From: Denitratimonas yunnanensis (SeqCode)
GTDB lineage: Bacteria > Pseudomonadota > Gammaproteobacteria > Xanthomonadales > Xanthomonadaceae
Assembly: GCA_026410415.1 (NCBI GenBank)
Contig: JAPMLR010000002.1
Coordinates: forward strand, 248,001 to 312,000
DNA length: 64,000 nucleotides
Direction of reading: 5' to 3'
Positions 45,416 through 53,537 of the stretch are shown piece after piece (position 1 is the first letter of the stretch; the number at the start of each line of letters is the position of its first letter). The notes under the pieces are model-generated. The model saw only the letters and a program-made list of their open reading frames with translations, searched no databases and was not told where the DNA came from. The position numbers were made by a program, and so were the translations under genes.

Positions 45416-45510
45416 TTCATGGGTTCGGCGAACAGGCATGCCATCCAGCATGCGTTCGGTCGCGTTTGCGGGTGTATTTTGATCGTTCACGTCCTTTCCG
45501 AGGTTCCATC

Positions 45511-47592
45511 ATGCATCGTTTGTCGATCGCAGCTGCTTTCATCGGGCTGAGCACGTTGGTCGCCGGCTGCAGTGCCCCCACCCGCACCGCAGCGCCTGCC
45601 AGCGAGGTCACCCAGGCCGACCTCTCCGATATCAGACTGATTCCGCGCGATGCGCTGTTCGGGAATCCCGAGCGCAGCAACGTGCAGCTCAGTCCCGACG
45701 GCACATACCTCAGCTGGACTGCCCCGCTGGGCGGAGTGATGAACATCTGGGTCGCGCCTGTGGACAACCCCACGGAGGCGCGTGCGGTCACCCAGGACAC
45801 GGCCCGTGGCATTCGCAATTATTTCTGGTCCTACCGGCCCAGTACGTTGCTGTATCTGCGCGACACCGGTGGCGATGAAGATTTCCACTTGTTCTCCGTC
45901 GATCTGCTGTCGGGTCAGAGCCGCGATCTCACGCCCTATCCGAAGACCCGTGCCATGGTGGCCGGCATCAGCGATCGACATCCCGACACCATTCTGGTTG
46001 GCATGAACGACCGGGACGCGCAGTGGCATGATCTGTATCGCGTCGACCTCGCGACGGGCGAGCGCACGCTGGTCGAGCAGAACACGCACCAAATCGGCAG
46101 CTACATGGCCGATGCCGATTACACGCTTCGGTTTGCCTCGCGTGCTCGTCCGGACGGTGGTCAGGATGTGCTCCGCCGCGTGGGCGATGCATGGGAAACC
46201 TACGACGAAATCCCGTTCGAAGACGGCATGACCACCGGTCTGGACGGGCTGACCAAGGACGGCTCGACGCTTTACATGCGCGACTCGCGCGGCCGCAACA
46301 CCGCCGCGCTGTTCGCCATCGACACCCGCAACGGAACCCGCAGCCTGATCCACGAAGATCCGCGCGCCGATGTCGGTGGAGGTTTGACCGATCCTGCCAC
46401 CAACGCGGTGCAGGCGGTCTCGGTGAACTACCTCCGCGAAGAGTGGACCGTGCTGGATGACAGCATCCGCGCCGACCTCGACCGGCTGGCGACGATGGGC
46501 CCGGGCGAGGCCTCGATCAATACCCGCACGCAGGACGACAGCGTCTGGGTGGTCGCGTATTCCGCGGCGGAATCCCCGCTGGAGTATTACCTCTACGACC
46601 GCGCCAACGGCGGCAAACTGACCCATCTGTTCTCCGGTCGTCCGGCGCTTGCCGGCCAGCCATTGGTGCCGATGTGGCCGGTGGAAATTCCCTCGCGCGA
46701 TGGCAAGACACTGGTCAGTTATCTCACCCTGCCCGCACACGCCGATCGCGATGGCGACGGCAAGGCCGACCAGCCGGTGCCGATGGTATTGCTGGTTCAC
46801 GGTGGCCCGTGGGCGCGCGATATGTACGGCTACAGCAGCCAGGATCAATGGTTGGCCAACCGTGGCTACGCCGTCCTCAGCGTGAACTTCCGTGGCTCCA
46901 CCGGCTTCGGCAAGGACTTCACCAACGCCGGCGACGGCGAATGGGCCGCCAAGATGCACGACGACCTGATCGACGCGGTGCAGTGGGCGGTGAACCACGG
47001 TGTCACCACGCAGGACAAGGTCGCGATCATGGGCGGAAGCTATGGAGGTTATGCCACGCTGGTCGGCCTGACCTTCACGCCCGACGTGTTCGCCTGCGGT
47101 GTCGATATCGTGGGACCGGCCAACCTCAACACGTTGCTGTCGACGGTGCCGCCGTACTGGGCGAGCTTCTACAAGCAGCTGGTTCGCCGCATGGGTGATC
47201 CGCAGACCGAGGAAGGCAAGGCCTGGCTCACCGAGCGCTCGCCGTTGAGCCGCGTGGATGCGATCAAGCGTCCACTGCTGATCGGGCAGGGTGCCAACGA
47301 TCCGCGCGTGAAGCAGGACGAGAGCGATCAGATCGTCGATGCGATGACGGCCAGGAACATTCCTGTCACCTATGTGCTGTTTCCCGACGAGGGGCATGGC
47401 TTCCATCGCCCGGAAAACGCCAAGGCGTTCAATGCCGTGACCGAAGGGTTCCTGTCGGAATGTCTGGGCGGGCGGGCGCAGCCGATCGGCAACGACTTCG
47501 CCGGTTCCAGCATCACCGTGCCCACGGGTGCCGATGGCGTTCCCGGACTCTCTGCTGCCTTGGCCGGGCATACGCAGGAAGTGAGGAAGTAG
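45511..47592 (+). CDS. S9 family (prolyl oligopeptidase-like) lipoprotein
   Basis: A 693-residue lipoprotein. The signal peptide ends in the lipobox LVAGC (Cys20). A seven-bladed beta-propeller (about 40-420) precedes an alpha/beta hydrolase domain with the catalytic triad Ser510 in GGSYGGY, Asp597 in GANDPRV and His629 in DEGHGF. It probably cleaves peptides after proline or alanine in the periplasm. The ATG at 45511 is preceded by a purine-rich stretch; upstream in-frame codons belong to other reading. It lies 95 bp after the reductase gene and 105 bp before a second S9 peptidase gene. Confidence 0.9.
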   Translation: MHRLSIAAAFIGLSTLVAGCSAPTRTAAPASEVTQADLSDIRLIPRDALFGNPERSNVQLSPDGTYLSWTAPLGGVMNIWVAPVDNPTEARAVTQDTARGIRNYFWSYRPSTLLYLRDTGGDEDFHLFSVDLLSGQSRDLTPYPKTRAMVAGISDRHPDTILVGMNDRDAQWHDLYRVDLATGERTLVEQNTHQIGSYMADADYTLRFASRARPDGGQDVLRRVGDAWETYDEIPFEDGMTTGLDGLTKDGSTLYMRDSRGRNTAALFAIDTRNGTRSLIHEDPRADVGGGLTDPATNAVQAVSVNYLREEWTVLDDSIRADLDRLATMGPGEASINTRTQDDSVWVVAYSAAESPLEYYLYDRANGGKLTHLFSGRPALAGQPLVPMWPVEIPSRDGKTLVSYLTLPAHADRDGDGKADQPVPMVLLVHGGPWARDMYGYSSQDQWLANRGYAVLSVNFRGSTGFGKDFTNAGDGEWAAKMHDDLIDAVQWAVNHGVTTQDKVAIMGGSYGGYATLVGLTFTPDVFACGVDIVGPANLNTLLSTVPPYWASFYKQLVRRMGDPQTEEGKAWLTERSPLSRVDAIKRPLLIGQGANDPRVKQDESDQIVDAMTARNIPVTYVLFPDEGHGFHRPENAKAFNAVTEGFLSECLGGRAQPIGNDFAGSSITVPTGADGVPGLSAALAGHTQEVRK

Positions 47593-47697
47593 GGCTTCGT
47601 CCAAGGCTCCGGCCCGTCGAGAAGCATGACTTCCGGCGGGCTGGCAGCGGGCGGCGACATGCTAGCCTTCGGGCTTCATGTCCGATGGAGTTCGCCC

Positions 47698-49839
47698 ATG
47701 TTCCGTCCGTTGTCCCTTGCGTGGCTGCCCGCGGGGCTGCTGCTGTTGTCTGCGTGTGCCCCGGTGAGCGAGAAAAAAGCCCAACCTGATGCAGCTGCCG
47801 CGGCTGTCGAAGATCCCTACCTGTGGCTGGAGGATGTGTCCGGTGACGAAGCGCTGGCCTGGGTGCGCGCCCAGAACGCCGAGAGCAAGAAGGCGATCGA
47901 CTTGGCGCCGGGTTTCACCGCACTGGAGAATGACCTGCTCGCGATCCTGGATTCGGACGAGAAGATCCCGTTCGTCTACAAGCAGGGCGAGTACTTCTAC
48001 AACTTCTGGACCGACAAGCAGAATCGGCGCGGCATCTGGCGCCGGACCACGCTGGACGAGTACCGCAAGCCCAGCCCGGCATGGGAAACCCTGATCGACG
48101 TCGACGCGCTCAACGCCGCCGAAAACGAGAATTGGGTGTGGCACGGCGCCAACTGCCTGCGCCCGACGCAAAAGGGCGCACCGTATGTACGCTGCCTGGT
48201 GAGCCTGTCGCGTGGCGGTGCCGATGCCGATGTGACGCGGGAATTCGATCTGGAGCGGAAGTCCTGGATCGAGGGCGGTTTCTTCCGACCGGAAGCCAAG
48301 GGTTCGTTGAGCTGGATCGACGAGAACACCGTGTACGTGGCCACCGACTTCGGCGAAGGCTCGATGACCAGCTCCGGCTACGCGCGCGTGGTGAAGGAGT
48401 GGAAGCGCGGTACCCCGATGACCGAGGCGAAAGTGGTCTACGAGGGACTGGAGACCGACATGGCCGTGGGGGCCTATCACGACGACACGCCGGGCTTCGA
48501 GCGCGACTTCGTGTATCGCGCGTTGGCTTTCTACAACAACGAGCTCTTTCTGCGCCGCAGCGACGAGTTGGTCAAGATCGACGCGCCCAACAGTGCGGAA
48601 AAAGGGGTTCGCCGCGAATGGTTGACGCTGGAGTTGCGCGAGCCGTGGACGGTTGGTGGCAAGAGCTACCCGCAGGGTGCGCTGCTTGCGGCCAAGCTGG
48701 ACGATTACCTGGCCGGCAAGCGCGAGTTCTCGGTGGTGTTCCAGCCTGACGAGCACAGCTCGCTGGCCGGTTTCGGCGCCACCAAGGATTACTACTTCAT
48801 CAACGTGCTGGAAGATGTGAAGAACCGCATCTATATGGTCGAGCCGGGTGCAGGGATTTGGACGCGGACGCCGCTGCCACACCTGCCTGCATTCGGTACC
48901 GTCAGCATCGGCGCCGTGGATGATGAAGCATCCAACGACTTCTTCATGACCGTGTCCGATTACCTCACGCCGACATCGCTCTATCTGGGCAGCATCGGCG
49001 GCGGCGAACCCGACCTGCTCAAGCAATTGCCGGCGTTCTTCGATGCGAGCAGTTTCGCCATCAGCCAGAACTTCGCGACGAGCAAGGACGGTACCAAGGT
49101 GCCGTACTTCATGGTTGCCAGGAAGGATCTGGCCTTGAATGGCAAGAATCCGACCTTGCTCTACGGATACGGTGGCTTCGAGATTTCGATGACGCCGGGA
49201 TATGGCGCGGCGGTCGGGCGCGGATGGCTGGGTGATGGTGGTGTCTACGTCGTCGCCAATATCCGTGGCGGTGGCGAGTACGGCCCGCGCTGGCATCAGG
49301 CCGCGCTGAAGCAGAACCGCAATCGCGCCTACGAGGATTTTGCTGCAGTGGCGCAGGATCTGATCGCTCGCAAGATCACCTCGCCGGCGCATCTGGGCAT
49401 CCAGGGCGGAAGCAACGGCGGCTTGTTGATGGGCAACATGACGGTCATGTATCCGGAGCTGTTCGGCGCGGTGGTGTGTCAGGTGCCGTTGCTCGACATG
49501 AAGCGCTACAACAAGCTGCTCGCCGGCGCGTCGTGGATGGCCGAATACGGCGATCCGGACACCGATGATTGGACCTTTCTGCAGAACTACTCGCCGTACC
49601 ACAACGTCAAGGCAGACGTGAAATACCCGCCGGTGTTGTTCACCACCTCCACGCGCGATGACCGCGTGCATCCGGGCCATGCGCGCAAGATGTTCGCGCT
49701 GATGAAGGAGCAGGGACACGATGTGAGCTACTACGAAAACATCGAAGGTGGCCACGGCGGAGCGGCGGACAACCGCCAGCGCGCCCACATGCAGGCGTTG
49801 GCGTACACGTTCCTCAAGCAGCGCCTGTTCAAGAACTGA
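47698..49839 (+). CDS. Prolyl oligopeptidase (S9A-type) lipoprotein
   Basis: A 713-residue enzyme with the lipobox LLLSACAPV (Cys20). The propeller domain is followed by the catalytic domain: Ser572 in GGSNGGLLMG, Asp in TSTRDDRVHPGHA and His686 in GGHGGAAD. The start YLWLEDVSGDEALAWVRAQN, with its W-x-E-D, is typical of the S9A prolyl oligopeptidase class, unlike the preceding S9C-like gene. It would cut short proline-containing peptides in the periplasm. The two peptidase genes are tandem and co-directional, with a strong terminator only after this one, so they may form a unit. Confidence 0.92.
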   Translation: MFRPLSLAWLPAGLLLLSACAPVSEKKAQPDAAAAAVEDPYLWLEDVSGDEALAWVRAQNAESKKAIDLAPGFTALENDLLAILDSDEKIPFVYKQGEYFYNFWTDKQNRRGIWRRTTLDEYRKPSPAWETLIDVDALNAAENENWVWHGANCLRPTQKGAPYVRCLVSLSRGGADADVTREFDLERKSWIEGGFFRPEAKGSLSWIDENTVYVATDFGEGSMTSSGYARVVKEWKRGTPMTEAKVVYEGLETDMAVGAYHDDTPGFERDFVYRALAFYNNELFLRRSDELVKIDAPNSAEKGVRREWLTLELREPWTVGGKSYPQGALLAAKLDDYLAGKREFSVVFQPDEHSSLAGFGATKDYYFINVLEDVKNRIYMVEPGAGIWTRTPLPHLPAFGTVSIGAVDDEASNDFFMTVSDYLTPTSLYLGSIGGGEPDLLKQLPAFFDASSFAISQNFATSKDGTKVPYFMVARKDLALNGKNPTLLYGYGGFEISMTPGYGAAVGRGWLGDGGVYVVANIRGGGEYGPRWHQAALKQNRNRAYEDFAAVAQDLIARKITSPAHLGIQGGSNGGLLMGNMTVMYPELFGAVVCQVPLLDMKRYNKLLAGASWMAEYGDPDTDDWTFLQNYSPYHNVKADVKYPPVLFTTSTRDDRVHPGHARKMFALMKEQGHDVSYYENIEGGHGGAADNRQRAHMQALAYTFLKQRLFKN

Positions 49840-49893
49840 CACTGCCGCCGCGCTCCCGCTCCCGGGGCGCGGGTGATTCACGCGACGCCATGA

Positions 49894-49924
49894 CGAGCCC
49901 GCCGTGTCATGCACGGCGGGCTCG
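49894..49924 (+). terminator. Strong terminator after the peptidase genes
   Basis: Perfect 13-bp inverted repeat CGAGCCCGCCGTG (49894-49906) and CACGGCGGGCTCG (49912-49924), loop TCATG, then TTGCTGTT. It lies 55 bases past the peptidase stop. Confidence 0.7.
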
Positions 49925-50111
49925 TTGCTGTTCGGCCGGGTGCAAACTCACCTCAACGCCGATGCAACGATGCAGTGGCTGCCACGGGCGAGAGCCGACG
50001 ATTCGGGCCGGGGGCTATCGATCCCGGGCCTGGGCGTGGTGACGGGGAGCCCTTCGTGTGTCTGCGATCGGTGTGCGTCACACTTCTCGTCGGTTCCTGT
50101 CTGGATAGTCC

Positions 50112-51344
50112 ATGAACGCTTCTGCCGAACTCCTCAAAGAACTGCGCATCGAGCGCAACGCGCCGCCACCTCCCTCGTCCTCGCGGCCGAAATGGTGGGT
50201 TCTGGTTCCTGTCGTCGCTGCCGTGGCCGCCGCTGCATTCTGGTTCGGTGCCGGCCGAACCTCGGCTGTCGAAGTGCAGACCGCCCCGGTGGTGGCCATG
50301 ACCAACACCACTGCGAGCGCCTCGGTGTTGGATGCCAGCGGCTATGTGGTGGCACGGCGCATGGCCACGGTATCCGCCAAGGTCACCGGGCGGGTGCTGG
50401 AGGTGTTGATCGAGGAGGGAATGCGGGTTGAGGAAGGGCAGGTCATGGCGCGGTTGGACCCCGTGGATGCCGATGCCCAGTTCACACTTGCCGGCGCGCA
50501 GCTCGCTGCTGCCCGCAGCCAGATGGACTCCCTGATGGCGCAGGTTCGACAGGCCGAGGCCGAGGCCACCCGCATGGCGGCGCTGATCGAGCGCAAGTTG
50601 GTGTCCACGTCGCAATACGACGCCGCCGTGGCGCAGCGGGATACGCTCCGTGCCCAGTACGTGACCGCGCAGCGCAATGCCAAGGTGGCGGCGGATTCGC
50701 TCGAAATCGCGCGCAACGGCGTTGACAACACCATCGTTCGCGCACCGTTCGCCGGTGTCGTGATCGCCAAGGCCGCACAGCCTGGGGAAATCGTCTCGCC
50801 ACTGGCCACCGGTGGCTACACCCGTACCGGCATCGGGACGATCGTGGACATGGGTTCGCTCGAAGTGGAAGTGGATGTGGGCGAGTCGTACATCGGGCGG
50901 GTACAGCCCGGCATGCCGGTGGAGGCGGTGTTGAATGCGTATCCGGATTGGAAAATCCCGGCCGAAGTGATTGCGATCATCCCGGCCGCGGACCGCGGCA
51001 AGGCCACGGTCAAGGTGCGCGTGGCGTTGCACGACAGGGATTCACGCATCGTGCCGGAGATGGGCGTACGCGTGAGCTTTCTGGATGCAGGGCGCGTCGA
51101 GGAACCGGAGCAGCAGTCGCCGCGCGGCGTGCGCGTGCCGAAACGCGCCATCGTGCAGCGCGATGGCCGCAGCCAGGTGTTCATCGTGCAGGATGGCAAG
51201 GTCGCGTTGCGTGACGTCGAGGTCGGCAGCGCATTGGGTGATGGGCGCCAAGTGCTTTCCGGTATCGCCGCAGGGCAGATCGTGGTGCTGGATGCTCCTG
51301 CCGAGCTGAAGGATGGCGACGCGGTTCGCATCGCATTGCCGTAA
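50112..51344 (+). CDS. MacA/HlyD-like periplasmic adaptor (membrane fusion protein)
   Basis: A 410-residue membrane fusion protein. One N-terminal helix (about 28-48) anchors it. Biotinyl-lipoyl-like hairpins (ASGYVVARRMATVSAKVTGRVLEVLIEEGMRVEEGQVMARLD, and VRAPFAGVVIAKAAQPGEIV) flank an alpha-helical coiled region. A beta-barrel follows, then a membrane-proximal domain with VRVPKRAIVQRDGRSQVFIVQDGKVALRDVEVG. It would bridge the inner-membrane ABC permeases encoded next to an outer-membrane channel. It is the first gene of a four-gene exporter unit; no TolC-like gene is adjacent. Confidence 0.9.
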   Translation: MNASAELLKELRIERNAPPPPSSSRPKWWVLVPVVAAVAAAAFWFGAGRTSAVEVQTAPVVAMTNTTASASVLDASGYVVARRMATVSAKVTGRVLEVLIEEGMRVEEGQVMARLDPVDADAQFTLAGAQLAAARSQMDSLMAQVRQAEAEATRMAALIERKLVSTSQYDAAVAQRDTLRAQYVTAQRNAKVAADSLEIARNGVDNTIVRAPFAGVVIAKAAQPGEIVSPLATGGYTRTGIGTIVDMGSLEVEVDVGESYIGRVQPGMPVEAVLNAYPDWKIPAEVIAIIPAADRGKATVKVRVALHDRDSRIVPEMGVRVSFLDAGRVEEPEQQSPRGVRVPKRAIVQRDGRSQVFIVQDGKVALRDVEVGSALGDGRQVLSGIAAGQIVVLDAPAELKDGDAVRIALP

Positions 51345-51445
51345 GTCGAGGTTGCGTCTCCCGGCGTGGTTGTGGAGTGCGCATGATTCCAGATGCCCGG
51401 ACCACACCGCATCAGATTTTTTCGTCATCAACCAAGGATCCTTCC

Positions 51446-52138
51446 ATGTCAGCATTGGTCAGCCTCCGCAATCTCACCAAGACGTACCAGCGCGGCCCCG
51501 AAAAAGTGGCGGTGCTGCAAGGCGTGAATCTGGATATCCAGCAGGGCGACTTCGTCGCGTTGATGGGGCCGTCCGGTTCCGGCAAGACCACGCTGCTCAA
51601 TCTCATCGGCGGGCTCGACAATCCGAGCAGCGGTGAAATCGACATCGAAGGCGAGCGCATCGACCGAATGGGCGGCGGGCAACTGGCGGCCTGGCGCAGT
51701 CGGCATGTCGGTTTCGTGTTCCAGTTCTACAACCTGATGCCCACGCTCAGTGCGCAGAAGAATGTCGAGCTTCCACTGCTGTTGACCCAGCTGTCGTCGA
51801 AGGATCGTGCGCGGCGCGCGCAGATCGCATTGACGCTGGTCGGTCTGGCAGATCGTCGCAGCCACAAGCCCAACGAGCTTTCCGGTGGACAGCAGCAGCG
51901 CGTCGCGATTGCGCGCGCCATCGTTTCGGATCCCACCTTCCTGATTTGCGACGAACCGACCGGCGATCTGGATCGCCAGTCGGCCGAGGAAGTCCTGGGG
52001 CTGTTGCAGCTGCTCAATCGCGAGCACGGCAAGACCATCATCATGGTCACGCATGACCCGAAAGCCGCCGAATATGCCAGCCACACCATCCATCTGGACA
52101 AGGGCGAGCTGGTCGACACGCCTGCAGTCGCGCATTGA
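51446..52138 (+). CDS. MacB/LolD-type ABC transporter ATP-binding protein
   Basis: A 230-residue ATPase of the MacB/LolD class. Walker A is [18 protein letters not shown], the Q-loop is [13 protein letters not shown], the signature is [15 protein letters not shown], Walker B is [12 protein letters not shown], and the H-loop is VTHDPKAAE. It drives an FtsX-type permease. I chose the ATG at 51446 because it gives the short normal N-terminus. The stop at 52138 is followed by GGAGG and, at once, by a chain of tiny reading frames and 71-bp repeats before the permease gene. Confidence 0.92.
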   Translation: MSALVSLRNLTKTYQRGPEKVAVLQGVNLDIQQGDFVALMGPSGSGKTTLLNLIGGLDNPSSGEIDIEGERIDRMGGGQLAAWRSRHVGFVFQFYNLMPTLSAQKNVELPLLLTQLSSKDRARRAQIALTLVGLADRRSHKPNELSGGQQQRVAIARAIVSDPTFLICDEPTGDLDRQSAEEVLGLLQLLNREHGKTIIMVTHDPKAAEYASHTIHLDKGELVDTPAVAH

Positions 52139-52150
52139 GCGGAGGTCACG

Positions 52151-52228
52151 ATGAGCATCCGATTCAACACATGTATTCGACCGCTGAACGTTTCGAAGGA
52201 TCGCGTCGGCCAGGGATGTGCGCCATGA
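52151..52228 (+). CDS. Mini-ORF 1 in the ATPase-permease junction
   Basis: A 25-codon reading frame with a good Shine-Dalgarno (GGAGG, 52141-52145) and spacing of 5 bases. It encodes [20 protein letters not shown] plus a GQGCAP-type end. Its TGA overlaps the ATG of the next mini-ORF (ATGA). It shows no similarity to a known protein family. A role as a coupling leader is inference; translation has not been shown. Confidence 0.3.
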   Translation: MSIRFNTCIRPLNVSKDRVGQGCAP

Positions 52229-52299
52229 AAAAACGACAGGACAGGTGTTTTTCACAGCGGAGCTGCCCGAAGGGTGGCGCACAGGGAGGTGCGCCATGA
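52225..52299 (+). CDS. Mini-ORF 2 (first repeat copy)
   Basis: A 24-codon frame starting [18 protein letters not shown]. Its TGA overlaps the next ATG at 52296 (ATGA), and its own start overlaps the stop of mini-ORF 1. The 71-bp period equals 72 minus 1, so each repeat gives an identical coupled frame. No known family; called as a candidate only. Confidence 0.25.
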   Translation: MKKRQDRCFSQRSCPKGGAQGGAP

Positions 52300-52370
52300 A
52301 AAAACGACAGGACAGGTGTTTTTCACAGCGGAGCTGCCCGAAGGGTGGCGCACAGGGAGGTGCGCCATGA
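52296..52370 (+). CDS. Mini-ORF 3 (second repeat copy)
   Basis: Identical in coding sequence to mini-ORF 2. Its TGA overlaps the ATG of the FtsX permease gene at 52367. It completes an unbroken chain of ATGA overlaps from the end of the ATPase region to the permease. Candidate only. Confidence 0.25.
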   Translation: MKKRQDRCFSQRSCPKGGAQGGAP

Positions 52371-53527
52371 AATACCTCCATCTCATCTGGGCGCAACTGT
52401 TCCGCAGTCGCACCCGCACCGCACTGACGCTGCTTTCGGTGATCACCGCCTTCATGCTGTTCGGTTTGCTCGATTCGGTGCGCGTGGCATTCAACTCGGG
52501 AGGCAGTGTGGATGGCGCAAACCGACTGGTCGTGGCCTCGCGGCTGTCGATCACCCAAACCCTGCCGATCCGGCTCCTGCAGCAGATCGAAGGTGTGCCG
52601 GGGGTACGCCAGGCGACCTATGCGATGTGGTTCGGCGGCATCTATCAGGACATGCGCAACTTCTTCCCGAATTTCTCGGTGGCGCCGAACTACTTCGAGG
52701 TCTACACCGAGTACGAAGCGCCGAGCGATCAGGTGGAGGCGTTCAAGAACACCCGGACCGCCGCGGCGGTGGGCGAAGCATTGGCGCTCAAGCATGGCTG
52801 GAAGATCGGCGACACCATCCCGATGCAGGCAACGATCTTTCCGCGCGACGGCAGCAACGATTGGCCGCTGCAGCTCACCACGATCTTCAAAGCCAAGGAT
52901 CGTGCGAGGGCCGGTGAAGAGAATCAGCTCGTGATGAACTGGTCGTACTTCGATGAAGCCAACGACTACATCAAGAACCAGGTGAGCTGGTTCACCGTGG
53001 TGCTGGATGACCCGGCGCAAGCCTCGCAGGTGGCCCAAGCCATCGACGCGTTGTCGGCCAACTCCGACCACGAGACCAAGAGCCAGACCGAATCGGCCTT
53101 CCAGCAGGCGTTCGCCAAGCAATTCGCCGACATCGGCTTGATCGTCACCGCGATCATGGGCGCGGTGTTTTTCACGCTTGTTCTGCTGACCGGCAACACG
53201 ATGGCGCAAGCGGTGCGTGAACGCGTTCCCGAACTCGCGACACTCAAGACATTGGGTTTCACCGATGCGAGCGTGCTGGGATTGGTGCTGGCCGAATCGG
53301 TATTGCTGGTGCTGTTGGGCGGTGTGCTCGGCATCGGCCTGGCGTCGATCATCGTGCCGGCACTGGGCAAGGCGAGCGGCGGCATGATGCCGGCGCAGAC
53401 GATGCTGGCGCCGCAGACCTGGCTCGTCGGTTTGGCATTGATGCTGGCCATCGGCCTCGTCGTGGGACTGTTGCCGGCACTGCGAGCGCAGCGGTTGAAG
53501 ATCGTCGATGCACTGGCCGGTCGATGA
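52367..53527 (+). CDS. MacB/FtsX-type ABC permease 1
   Basis: A 386-residue permease. One N-terminal helix (LHLIWAQLFRSRTRTALTLLSVITAFMLFGLL) is followed by a large periplasmic MacB-like core domain (about 40-265) and three C-terminal FtsX helices (from about 275, with the motif VRERVPELATLKTLGFTDASVLGLVLAESVLLVLLGG). It works with the ATPase encoded upstream and the adaptor at 50112. The ATG at 52367 is right after the repeat hairpin; longer in-frame starts run back through the repeat (52274), and I regard these as artefacts of the duplication. It is followed by a second permease gene after 10 bp. Confidence 0.9.
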   Translation: MKYLHLIWAQLFRSRTRTALTLLSVITAFMLFGLLDSVRVAFNSGGSVDGANRLVVASRLSITQTLPIRLLQQIEGVPGVRQATYAMWFGGIYQDMRNFFPNFSVAPNYFEVYTEYEAPSDQVEAFKNTRTAAAVGEALALKHGWKIGDTIPMQATIFPRDGSNDWPLQLTTIFKAKDRARAGEENQLVMNWSYFDEANDYIKNQVSWFTVVLDDPAQASQVAQAIDALSANSDHETKSQTESAFQQAFAKQFADIGLIVTAIMGAVFFTLVLLTGNTMAQAVRERVPELATLKTLGFTDASVLGLVLAESVLLVLLGGVLGIGLASIIVPALGKASGGMMPAQTMLAPQTWLVGLALMLAIGLVVGLLPALRAQRLKIVDALAGR

Positions 53528-53537
53528 GGAGGCCGAC

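Larger units (their letters stand above)
52211..52370 (+). repeat. 71-bp tandem repeat (two full copies and a partial third)
   Basis: Copy 1 is 52211-52281, copy 2 is 52282-52352, and a partial third runs 52353-52370 into the permease start. The copies are almost identical: CAGGGATGTGCGCC in copy 1 against CAGGGAGGTGCGCC later. Each unit carries AGGGAGG as a Shine-Dalgarno and an ATG; two perfect 8-bp hairpins, TGGCGCAC/GTGCGCCA (52275-52296 and 52346-52367), hold AGGGAG in the loop. The palindromic core looks like a dispersed intergenic element of this genus, which is inference. The repeat keeps reading-frame coupling at every junction. Confidence 0.85.

Noticed and set aside
52274..52366. 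N-terminal extension of permease 1 through the repeat
   Set aside because: The extra 31 residues are encoded by the repeat itself and precede a normal start (GGGAGG spaced to ATG at 52367) and first membrane helix.
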